From: Muribaculaceae bacterium
GTDB taxonomy: Bacteria; Bacteroidota; Bacteroidia; Bacteroidales; Muribaculaceae
Reading direction: 5' to 3'
NCBI GenBank assembly: GCA_017557625.1
Contig: JAFYYG010000058.1
Span: 19,297 to 83,296, forward strand
DNA: 64,000 bases
Below the pieces are notes generated by a model, which saw only the letters and a list, made by a program, of their open reading frames with translations, was not told where the DNA came from and did no database searches. Positions 7,070-14,383 of the stretch are shown here, one piece after another. A program made the translations under genes and the position numbers. Every line of letters starts with the position of its first letter. Position 1 is the stretch's first letter.

Positions 7070-8896
7070 CTATGAACTCTTAACTGACAAAAGCGCTTCT
7101 ATGACAATTTTGGCTTTTGCGGTACCCACTACAAGAGATATTTCATCCTCGCTTGCCGCCTTTATGCGTTTCACACTCTTGAAATGCTTAAGTAATGCTT
7201 GACGAGTTTTAGGACCTATTCCCTTGATGTCGTCAAGCACGCTGCGCACCTGCGACTTGCTGCGCTTGTTGCGGTGATGGGTGATGCCGAAGCGGTGAGC
7301 CTCGTCACGCATCTTCTGTATAACCCTTAGCGTTTCGCTGTTTTTATCAATGTAAAGAGGCACGCTGTCTCCAGGAAAATATATCTCATCGAGCCGTTTG
7401 GCGATGCCAATGGTGGCGATTGTTCCACGCAGTCCTAGTTCGTCGAGTATCTCAACAGCAGCATTCAACTGCCCCTTGCCGCCATCCACCACCAGTAGCT
7501 GCGGCAGTTCGCCATTCTCGTTAAGCAGTCGTGTATATCTCCTCTTTATCACCTCACGCATCTGCGCATAATCATCGTTTCCGTCGGCTTCCTTGATGTT
7601 GAAATGGCGATAGTCTTTCTTTGACGGCTTCGCATTCTTGAACACAACGCACGACGCTACAGCATTAGTGCCCGAGATGCTGCTATTGTCGAAGCACTCG
7701 ATGTGGCGCGGCAGTTCGTTAAGATGAAGGTCTTTCATCATCGTTGAAAGGGTGCGTGTTACACGCTGCTCGGGATTCAGCTTCTCCATCATCTTGAGTT
7801 TCTCGGTGCGGTATTGCTCGGCGTTTTTGAGCGAAATCGCCACCAGTTTGCGCTTGTCGCCCCGCTGTGGCACCACATATTCTATGCCCTCAATCTCGAA
7901 ATCAGGGACAATATTGACCAAGATTTCCTTCACCCTGTCGTGTTTGTAGATGTCACTGAAACGTTCTCGCATGTCGCGCATGGCAGTGGAGAGAATCTCC
8001 TCGGCTGTCTCGTCGGACCCCGCGTCCTGCACTTTATATTCCACTGTCATGCTCTGGACAATCGCACCGTTGCGCACATGCATAAAATTGACGTAAGCCG
8101 CCCCTTCGTCACTGACAATCGAATACACATCCACGTTGTGTATCGAAGGATTCACGATTACCGATTTCGCTCGATAATTCTCAAGCAAGAAATATTTGCG
8201 CTTTAGTATTTCGGCTTCCTCAAATTTCAGTTCCTCGGCTCTTGCCATCATCTCCTGCATCAAGAAATCGCTCACTTGCTTGGTGTCGCCATTGAGAATT
8301 TTAGTGATATTTTCAATGTAATTGGAATATGTTTCATGTGAAACAAAACCCTGGCAACAACCTTCGCAGTTCTTTATGTGGTATTGCAGACAAAGTTTAT
8401 ATTTGCGATTTTCCACATTTTCCTGAGTGAGCGGATGGCGGCAGGTGCGGATAGGGTAGAGCTGTTTGAGCGTGTCAACGAGGGCATGAGCTACCTCGGC
8501 CTTGGGGTAGGGACCAAAATATTTTGCTCCTTTAGTATGCTTCTCGCGAGTGAGAAAAACACGCGGAAAAAGTTCTTTTGTGACGCAAATCCACGGATAG
8601 GATTTATCGTCTTTTAGCAGCACGTTGTAGCGAGGTTGATATTCTTTTATAAGGTTTGCCTCCAAGTCAAGAGCCTCCTCCTCGCTGTTGACGACAATGT
8701 ATTTCATGTCCCAGATGTTGCGCACAAGAAGATTGGTGCGCACCACAGGATGCACGCGGTTGAAATATGAACTGACTCGCCGTTTAAGGTTCTTGGCCTT
8801 GCCCACATAAATAACCGTGCCTTCCTTGTTCAGGTATTGATACACACCCGGACTGGAAGGCAGCAGCGATATTTTCAATTTCAATTCGTCGCGCAT
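7070..8896 (-). CDS. uvrC: UvrABC excinuclease subunit C
   Basis: This 608-residue protein has the expected length and domain order of UvrC, which makes both incisions around DNA damage in nucleotide excision repair. The N-terminal GIY-YIG nuclease is clear (GVY at 17-19, YVG at 30-32, then KAKNLKRRV). A Cys-rich stretch (CLQYHIKNCEGCC) follows, then a UVR helical hairpin for UvrB binding near residue 210 and the RNase H-like second nuclease with VVDGGKGQLNAA. C-terminal helix-hairpin-helix motifs (IKGIGPKTRQALLKHF) bind DNA. It follows apt after 141 bp that contain low-complexity repeats. I see no missing key residue. Confidence 0.97.
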   Translation of the reverse strand: MRDELKLKISLLPSSPGVYQYLNKEGTVIYVGKAKNLKRRVSSYFNRVHPVVRTNLLVRNIWDMKYIVVNSEEEALDLEANLIKEYQPRYNVLLKDDKSYPWICVTKELFPRVFLTREKHTKGAKYFGPYPKAEVAHALVDTLKQLYPIRTCRHPLTQENVENRKYKLCLQYHIKNCEGCCQGFVSHETYSNYIENITKILNGDTKQVSDFLMQEMMARAEELKFEEAEILKRKYFLLENYRAKSVIVNPSIHNVDVYSIVSDEGAAYVNFMHVRNGAIVQSMTVEYKVQDAGSDETAEEILSTAMRDMRERFSDIYKHDRVKEILVNIVPDFEIEGIEYVVPQRGDKRKLVAISLKNAEQYRTEKLKMMEKLNPEQRVTRTLSTMMKDLHLNELPRHIECFDNSSISGTNAVASCVVFKNAKPSKKDYRHFNIKEADGNDDYAQMREVIKRRYTRLLNENGELPQLLVVDGGKGQLNAAVEILDELGLRGTIATIGIAKRLDEIYFPGDSVPLYIDKNSETLRVIQKMRDEAHRFGITHHRNKRSKSQVRSVLDDIKGIGPKTRQALLKHFKSVKRIKAASEDEISLVVGTAKAKIVIEALLSVKSS

Positions 8897-9037
8897 TTTC
8901 GGGAATCGGAGATCGGGGGTCGGGGATTGGGAACCGGGGATTGAGGATGGGCAATTTACCTTATTTATTGTTATTTCCTTCTGCTCAATTGTGCATTATG
9001 AATTGTGCATTGTGCATTATGCATTATGCATTGAAAA

Positions 9038-9577
9038 TCACTCCCCCTCGAAGTCAAAGAGCGATGTCACTTCCACATCGGGGAAGAGGTCACGGCCTTT
9101 AAGATCTACTAGTTCGCAGATGAAGTTGATATAAACCTTTGCGGGGTTCATGGTCCTCACCAGGTCGAGGGCGGCAGCCATGGTGCCACCTGTCGCGAGC
9201 AGGTCATCGTGCATGAGCACCACGTCGTTCTCGCCGATGGCATCCTCGTGAATCTCAATAGTGTCTTCGCCATACTCTTTGGTGTAGGTCTTCTGGATGG
9301 TCTTTGCGGGGAGTTTGCCAGGTTTGCGAAGCGGCACGAATCCCGCGCCTAATCTTTCTGCTAAGATGGCACCAAAGATGAAACCACGTGCCTCGATTCC
9401 CACCACCTTAGTGATGCCTTTGTCTTTGTAGAGCTCAGTTAGCGCGTCGCACATGATGCCGAGCGCCTCTGGATCCTTGAATGCTGTGGTGAGATCCTTG
9501 AATTGGATGCCTTTCACTGGAAAGTCAGGGATGTTCCTTACTTTGTTTTTTACGAATTCAATTCTTTCTTTTTCCAT
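9038..9577 (-). CDS. apt: Adenine phosphoribosyltransferase
   Basis: Apt converts adenine and PRPP to AMP in cytoplasmic purine salvage. The PRPP-binding motif is visible as VVLMHDDLLATGGTM near residues 120-135, and the segment GIEARGFIFG is typical of the family. I start the gene at the ATG at 9577 (MEKERIEFV), giving 179 residues, the normal family length. The frame stays open upstream into mnmG, but those residues are low quality and would overlap mnmG. The gene lies 118 bp downstream of mnmG on the same strand; this mnmG-apt-uvrC order is familiar in Bacteroidales (from memory). Confidence 0.95.
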   Translation of the reverse strand: MEKERIEFVKNKVRNIPDFPVKGIQFKDLTTAFKDPEALGIMCDALTELYKDKGITKVVGIEARGFIFGAILAERLGAGFVPLRKPGKLPAKTIQKTYTKEYGEDTIEIHEDAIGENDVVLMHDDLLATGGTMAAALDLVRTMNPAKVYINFICELVDLKGRDLFPDVEVTSLFDFEGE

Positions 9578-9695
9578 GATGGTGAAAATATTTTGTGTTA
9601 TTAATTTTCGTCTTTGAAATAGGGGAGAGGTGATTTTTTCAAGATGGGTTGATAGGGGAGTGGTGGATTGTTTCACGTGAAACATTTGTGAATCT

Positions 9696-11573
9696 TCATC
9701 GCCCCATGAGGATGAGTAGGATGTTGATGTCGCTCGGCGAAATGCCCGGAATGCGTGATGCCTGACCGATAGTCTCAGGGTCGATGCGCTCCAATTTCTG
9801 TCGAGCCTCGGTGGAGAGTTGCAGTATGGAAGGGTAGTCAAACTTCCCTTTTATATAAAGATTGTCGAGTCGGCCAATCTTCTCGGCGATCAACTCTTCT
9901 CGGCGTATGTAGCCGTGATACTTTATCTTGATTTCAGTAGCCTCCACAATTTCTTCGCGGCGCGCCTCCTCGAGGGTGTCAATCTTGTCGCGAAGAGCGG
10001 GGATGAACTGTGCAAGCAGCTGAATGTCAAACTCTGGACGCAGCAAGAGGTCGTAGAGTTTTTGACCTTGCTTAAGTGGCTGTAAACCAGCCTTTTCAAG
10101 TGGCGGATTGATTAGTGCTGTCTTTACCGAAAAGTCGCGGGCAAACTGCACTAAATCATTGACTTGGTCTCTTTTTCTCACCATAAGTTCATATCGCTCC
10201 TGTGTTGCAAGACCAAGTTCATAGCCTCGTGGCGTGAGGCGCATATCAGCATCATCCTGACGTAGCAGAATGCGGTGCTCTGCACGAGAGGTGAACATGC
10301 GGTAGGGCTCATCAACGCCCTTAGTCACCAAGTCGTCGATGAGCACGCCAATGTAGGCCTCGTCGCGGCTAAGCACAAACGGCTCCTTGCCGTTAATGCT
10401 CTGATGGGCGTTGATGCCAGCCACGAGTCCTTGTCCAGCGGCTTCCTCATAGCCCGTGGTGCCGTTGACCTGACCGGCGAAGAACAGGTTCTTCACCAAC
10501 TTTGTCTCCAGTGTGTGGGTGAGTTGGCGTGGGTCGAAGAAGTCATATTCTATGGCATAGCCAGGGCGATAGACTTGTGCGTTGCGCAGAGCGGGAATCT
10601 TGCTCAGTGCCTCAATCTGCACATCCCAGGGCATAGATGACGAGAAGCCGTTGAGATACATCTCTTGAGTGGTCTCGCCTTCGGGTTCGATGAAAAGCTG
10701 GTGTGAATCTTTGTCGGGAAAGGTCACCAACTTTGTCTCGATACTGGGGCAATAGCGTGGTCCAACACTTTGAATCTGACCGTTATAAAGGGGAGAGTAG
10801 GGGAGTCCTTCGTGAAGAACTTGGTGCACCTCTTCGTTGGTATATACTATCCAGCAAGGACGCTGTTTCAGTTCGCTGCGAACACCTGGCAGGTAGGAGA
10901 AATGGTGGAAATCGTTCTCTCCGTCCTGACGAGTAGCCTGGCTGTAGTCAATGGTGCGGGCGTCGAGGCGCACGGGCGTGCCGGTCTTCATGCGATTGGC
11001 ACTGAAACCCAGTTTCACAAGTTGTTCGGTAATGCCGTGTGACGCAGGTTCCGACACTCTGCCGCCCTCCACCTGCACGCTGCCCACATGCATCAGTCCG
11101 TTGAGGAAAGTGCCTGCCGTAAGGATGACAGCTTTTGCTTTAAACGTCACGCCAAAGGCGGTCTTCACGCCCTTAACAGTGCCGTCTTCAATAACCAGAC
11201 TGGTGGCGCTGTCCTGCCACATATATAGGTTGGGCGTATCGTCAAGAATCTTGCGCCAGTTCTCGATGAAGCGGGTGCGGTCGCTCTGCGAACGCGGACT
11301 CCACATCGCTGGACCCTTGCTGCGATTGAGCATACGGAACTGGATTGACGAACGGTCGGTAACAATGCCCATCTGGCCGCCTAACGCATCGATTTCGCGC
11401 ACTATCTGGCCCTTGGCTATACCGCCCACAGCAGGGTTGCAGCTCATCTGCGCCACCTTGTTCATGTCGATGGTGACGAGTAGGGTAGAGGAGCCCAGCC
11501 GTGCCGCAGCGCAAGCCGCCTCACAGCCGGCATGACCAGCACCAATCACTATTACATCGTAGTCGTATCTCAT
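9696..11573 (-). CDS. mnmG: tRNA uridine-5-carboxymethylaminomethyl modification enzyme MnmG
   Basis: MnmG (GidA) works with MnmE to build the 5-carboxymethylaminomethyl group on wobble U34 of tRNAs, using FAD and methylene-tetrahydrofolate. The 625-residue length fits. The N-terminal FAD dinucleotide motif GAGHAGCEAA is at residues 11-20, and the signature CNPAVGGIAKGQIVREIDALGG follows near residue 46. A later block SRAEHRILLRQDDADMRLTP is typical of the family. The C-terminal helical domain that binds MnmE is present. The gene is followed by apt and preceded by ybeY, both on the same strand. Confidence 0.97.
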   Translation of the reverse strand: MRYDYDVIVIGAGHAGCEAACAAARLGSSTLLVTIDMNKVAQMSCNPAVGGIAKGQIVREIDALGGQMGIVTDRSSIQFRMLNRSKGPAMWSPRSQSDRTRFIENWRKILDDTPNLYMWQDSATSLVIEDGTVKGVKTAFGVTFKAKAVILTAGTFLNGLMHVGSVQVEGGRVSEPASHGITEQLVKLGFSANRMKTGTPVRLDARTIDYSQATRQDGENDFHHFSYLPGVRSELKQRPCWIVYTNEEVHQVLHEGLPYSPLYNGQIQSVGPRYCPSIETKLVTFPDKDSHQLFIEPEGETTQEMYLNGFSSSMPWDVQIEALSKIPALRNAQVYRPGYAIEYDFFDPRQLTHTLETKLVKNLFFAGQVNGTTGYEEAAGQGLVAGINAHQSINGKEPFVLSRDEAYIGVLIDDLVTKGVDEPYRMFTSRAEHRILLRQDDADMRLTPRGYELGLATQERYELMVRKRDQVNDLVQFARDFSVKTALINPPLEKAGLQPLKQGQKLYDLLLRPEFDIQLLAQFIPALRDKIDTLEEARREEIVEATEIKIKYHGYIRREELIAEKIGRLDNLYIKGKFDYPSILQLSTEARQKLERIDPETIGQASRIPGISPSDINILLILMGR

Positions 11574-11613
11574 CTGTTTGAAGTTGTCAGTTTTATTAAA
11601 AGGCGCAGCCCAA

Positions 11614-12057
11614 CTATGAACTATGAACTGTAAACTGTGAACTATTAAGCATAGCCAAAGCCTCGTTCTCGTGCCGTTCCATTATCTCGCGCTCACCGGG
11701 ACCCTTGTCGTTGATGCCGCACAGGTGCAGCACACCGTGGATAATAACGCGTAACAACTCGCTGTCATATTCTACGCCAAGCTGCTCGGCATTGGTGCGT
11801 ACCGTGTCAAGCGAGATCACCATGTCGCCGCTGATGCGGTGACTGTTGCTGTAGTCGAAGGTGATGATATCGGTATAGTAGTCGTGCTGAAGGAACTGCT
11901 TGTTGACTTCCAGGATGTATTCATCATCGCAAAACACGTAGGTGAGCGCACCCACTGCCTTGCCATGATTGCGAGCCACTGCCCCAATCCAAGCACTAAT
12001 CTTCGCCTGGTCAAAGCACGGCATCTCAATACCCTGTGTCATAAAGTTGACTTCCAT
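11614..12057 (-). CDS. ybeY: Endoribonuclease / rRNA maturation factor YbeY
   Basis: YbeY is a metal-dependent RNase for 16S rRNA 3' maturation and ribosome quality control. The metal site HGVLHLCGIND is clear; as in other Bacteroidetes members I remember, the third position is Asp rather than the His of E. coli. The block HDYYTDIITFDY is also typical. I start at the ATG at 12057 (MEVNF, 147 residues). The earlier in-frame ATG at 12087 falls inside a promoter -7 box (12085-12092) and cannot be in the transcript. mnmG follows after 40 bp, so they are probably co-transcribed. Confidence 0.93.
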   Translation of the reverse strand: MEVNFMTQGIEMPCFDQAKISAWIGAVARNHGKAVGALTYVFCDDEYILEVNKQFLQHDYYTDIITFDYSNSHRISGDMVISLDTVRTNAEQLGVEYDSELLRVIIHGVLHLCGINDKGPGEREIMERHENEALAMLNSSQFTVHSS

Positions 12058-12084
12058 AACTCCGCATTCACAAAAAACAAGATG

Positions 12085-12092
12085 CAAAGATA
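12085..12092 (-). promoter_or_regulatory. -7 box upstream of ybeY
   Basis: The reverse strand reads TATCTTTG, a match to TAnnTTTG, 27 bp before the ybeY start chosen here. No clear TTTG -33 element is found at the usual spacing. The box excludes the upstream in-frame ATG as a start. Confidence 0.5.
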
Positions 12093-12264
12093 GTAAATAG
12101 TTTTCAGTTTTCAGTTATCAGTTGTGAGTTTTTTGCAACCAACGAAAGTGTATATCATATTCTTTTGACTCATCAACACGACATAAACAGCAAACTCCTT
12201 CCCTAAACTCTAACCCTAAACCTTCAATTTTCATAAAACCGAACTGAAAACTAATAACTAAAAA

Positions 12265-12363
12265 TCACATATACGAGGTATCGAGATTGTCGGTTGGGGC
12301 CTCACGGGCCGTGCGTGAGCGTTGCAACCCTAAAAGCATAAGCGAGCCATAGTCTATGATTCC
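12265..12363 (-). pseudogene. Relic of a second C69 dipeptidase gene
   Basis: The reverse strand encodes 22 residues (GIIDYGSL...RTAREA) identical to part of the intact C69 dipeptidase encoded at 14384-16063. They are fused in frame to ten residues (PTDNLDTSYM) and a stop, identical to its C-terminus. About 400 residues between the two parts are missing, as is the N-terminus. Against the intact gene the relic differs at 12 codons including the stop, and every change is synonymous. So it comes from a diverged paralogue that was under selection before it was deleted. No start codon precedes the fragment in frame. It lies just downstream of the reverse transcriptase gene. Confidence 0.8.
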
Positions 12364-12368
12364 TGAAT

Positions 12369-12393
12369 AAAAAAGCCTCGAGTTAAACTTGAG
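12369..12393 (-). terminator. Probable terminator of the reverse transcriptase gene
   Basis: On the reverse strand CTCAAGTTTAACTCGAG forms an imperfect self-complementary hairpin. GC and then six T follow (12369-12374). It lies about 35 bp after the reverse transcriptase stop and just before the dipeptidase relic. Confidence 0.55.
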
Positions 12394-12427
12394 TTACTTA
12401 TTTATGTGGCTATTACCTGCATTCCTG

Positions 12428-14029
12428 TTATTTTGCTAGTCTTGCTTCTAGATTGTCTCTCATGTCTTTCATTAATCTAAATTGCTTGCTGTTTTGGAAG
12501 CGTGCTTGGTTGAATGCTGTGTAGAAATTAATACCGTCCATCAGGTTTTTGAAAGTTTTCTCTTTATGCTCTGCCTTCTCCTCGTCGGTTTTCTTTTCGT
12601 CTTTTTGAAAACGCCGCAGCGCATAGAACAATCTATTTACTTTTTCCTTGAATCGTTGAATATTTGCCTTTCTAAGCCGCAAATTGCCGTTACGCTGCAT
12701 CTCATATCCCAAGAACCCAATGTACCGGTTGCTATTTCCCTCGCCATCTCCCCACAGGTATGTGCTATGCGACTTTATATCCCAGAAATGGCTGTTAGTT
12801 GCCATTGGATTTTCGGTATTCTTAGAGTCGGCGACAAACTCAAAATCATGGTAATACAAACCATGATCAGTTAGCGATTGCGCATAGACTTTCATCAGTC
12901 TTTCGCATTCTTCACGACTGGTGTGCATCATAATCATATCATCGCAGTAGCGTACGAACAGGCGATTGGCATCTTCTTTTTGCACTATTACCTGATCCAC
13001 ATCATTGAGCACTACATTGGCTATCACTAGCGACAATGCCCCTCCTTGTGGCACACCCCTTTGTCGCCGTTCATTCTCGGGCAGAACCATGATTTCATCT
13101 ACCCAACCTAGTTTATAAATATTTTTACTGTCGGCATCTCGCATTTGGCGGCGCACTTTGAAATACACATAAGGATTTGCCTCTGCCTCTAACCAAGCGT
13201 TGTCATAGAAGTTATAACTGTCAAGATAAGCCTTAAGCACACTCATCACTTGATTTTTGCCGTCATCATCAAGTCTAGTTTTGTCAAGTATGCGCTCAAA
13301 ACTTTCAATCACCACATGATGAGGGATGGTGTCATAGAATTTCTTTATGTCGCAGTCGGCAACATAAATGTCTTTTAACCCTTGCTCCTTGCGAAAGGCT
13401 TCTATCAATTTAATTCCATCGTTGAAGTCGGTGGTATGGTGCTCTTTATCATAGAAGGGACGCGACTTTCTATAAGACAAAATGTTCTTATGCAGATGTT
13501 TGTCAATGAAGCGGGTTAAATATCTACTTGTTACAGCAATAATTATTTTATCTTCCAGTTTATTGTAAACCGACAGAGGCCTGCAAGTAACCTCAAACGT
13601 TCCATCGGACATTTGACTCTTGCTCTTAAAAATAGGAAGCAGTTGCGGCGACTCCAATGTGAGTTCGGGCTGCTTCAGTCGTTCTCTTATTCTGTTGATA
13701 AAAGCATCCAACTCTTGTAGATATACATGAGTTTTTTCGCCTTTTCTGCTCCGATCGCGCTTGATGGTCACCAATAATGCTTTCTCAGCATTCTTGCTGG
13801 TATCCATTGCGCCATTCTTCAGCCTTATGCGCTTTGATGGTCTCACCCATGTGTAACGTGGCGGCATGATGCGGCTCAACATTTTGCGAGTCGATAAAAT
13901 GTTTATTTCGCAATCACGATTAAGTCGTTTTTTCTTTTCACTTCTATTGCGACGACGGCATTTTGCCCGCTCCTTGACGAGCAACTTTGTCAACATTTCA
14001 GGTGTAGCAAACTCAAATAGTGAGACCAT
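12428..14029 (-). CDS. Reverse transcriptase, probably defence-associated (UG/DRT-like)
   Basis: This 533-residue protein has the RNA-directed DNA polymerase fold. Motif A is DIKKFYD with the catalytic Asp at 227. RGVPQGGALS at 324-333 is the QGxxxS motif. The active-site motif is YCDD at 361-364, and a thumb region follows (FLGYEMQRNGNLRLRK, about 440-455). The first 130 residues are basic and unlike intron maturases. No maturase, endonuclease or integrase domain is seen, and the retron NAxxH and VTG motifs are absent. YCDD with an upstream structured RNA recalls DRT2-type antiviral enzymes (from memory); DRT9 is another possibility. The 5' neighbour is a folded RNA with its own promoter. 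The insertion lies beside a dipeptidase gene relic, which suggests acquisition by transfer. Subclass uncertain. Confidence 0.85.
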   Translation of the reverse strand: MVSLFEFATPEMLTKLLVKERAKCRRRNRSEKKKRLNRDCEINILSTRKMLSRIMPPRYTWVRPSKRIRLKNGAMDTSKNAEKALLVTIKRDRSRKGEKTHVYLQELDAFINRIRERLKQPELTLESPQLLPIFKSKSQMSDGTFEVTCRPLSVYNKLEDKIIIAVTSRYLTRFIDKHLHKNILSYRKSRPFYDKEHHTTDFNDGIKLIEAFRKEQGLKDIYVADCDIKKFYDTIPHHVVIESFERILDKTRLDDDGKNQVMSVLKAYLDSYNFYDNAWLEAEANPYVYFKVRRQMRDADSKNIYKLGWVDEIMVLPENERRQRGVPQGGALSLVIANVVLNDVDQVIVQKEDANRLFVRYCDDMIMMHTSREECERLMKVYAQSLTDHGLYYHDFEFVADSKNTENPMATNSHFWDIKSHSTYLWGDGEGNSNRYIGFLGYEMQRNGNLRLRKANIQRFKEKVNRLFYALRRFQKDEKKTDEEKAEHKEKTFKNLMDGINFYTAFNQARFQNSKQFRLMKDMRDNLEARLAK

Positions 14030-14052
14030 AGAAATAGCAGGCTGTTAATGAT

Positions 14053-14293
14053 AAAAACAGAAACAATCTGGACTACAGCGTACATGATGTTTAACATGCA
14101 TCCCCGACAATGCCGGGGGAGGAGATAACATTTTTTACTATAGGTTCTGACCGAAAGGTCAATCTCCCGCCTATAGTTGAATCTGCATATTGTTTTCAAT
14201 AATCTCAGTCTTTGCCCATATTTTATAGACAAACACCGCAAACGCTATGAAACATCCAGATTGATTCTGTTTTTTCTGTATACTCAATAATGT
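14053..14293 (-). ncRNA. Structured RNA upstream of the reverse transcriptase
   Basis: The transcript from the promoter at 14299-14329 starts near 14293 and reaches the reverse transcriptase start about 260 nt later. Its two ends are joined by a long stem: 14255-14274 and 14053-14072 are complementary at 19 of 20 positions. Inside are an eight-bp stem ACTATAGG/CCTATAGT topped by TGACC-TTTC-GGTCA (about 14137-14177), a CCCCG/CGGGG hairpin (about 14102-14118) and a small TATTG-AAAA-CAATA hairpin (about 14187-14200). This is strong evidence for a functional RNA rather than a plain leader. By analogy with DRT2 and DRT9 it may be the template and scaffold of the enzyme. The 3' end is not defined by the sequence. 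Confidence 0.75.
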
Positions 14294-14298
14294 GGGCG

Positions 14299-14329
14299 CA
14301 AAATTATATATTTTTCTCTAAACTGCAAA
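14299..14329 (-). promoter_or_regulatory. Canonical promoter of the RNA-reverse transcriptase unit
   Basis: On the reverse strand TTTG (14326-14329) is followed by exactly 19 bases and then TAATTTTG (14299-14306). This is a full match to the Bacteroidetes -33/-7 consensus. Initiation is predicted near 14292-14294, directly before the structured RNA. Confidence 0.75.
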
Positions 14330-14383
14330 ACAACTTTACTACAATTATGTGAGCCAAAGTTTGAAACTCTAATTATGCAAAAT

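Noticed and set aside
9578-9841. N-terminal extension of apt by 88 residues
   Set aside because: It would overlap the mnmG gene by about 146 bases and gives an Arg/Ser-rich sequence unlike adenine phosphoribosyltransferases.
12299-12365. Template/variable repeat pair of a diversity-generating retroelement, because of the 67-base near-repeat at 12299-12365 and 15654-15720
   Set aside because: The differences are not adenine-specific and all are synonymous within a dipeptidase reading frame. The second copy is an inner part of a conserved enzyme, not a variable tail. A gene relic explains it better.
12428-14029. Group II intron or retron as identity of the reverse transcriptase
   Set aside because: No maturase or HNH domain, no domain V-like RNA and no exon-split gene is seen, and the retron NAxxH and VTG motifs are missing. 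The enzyme is also much longer than typical retron enzymes.
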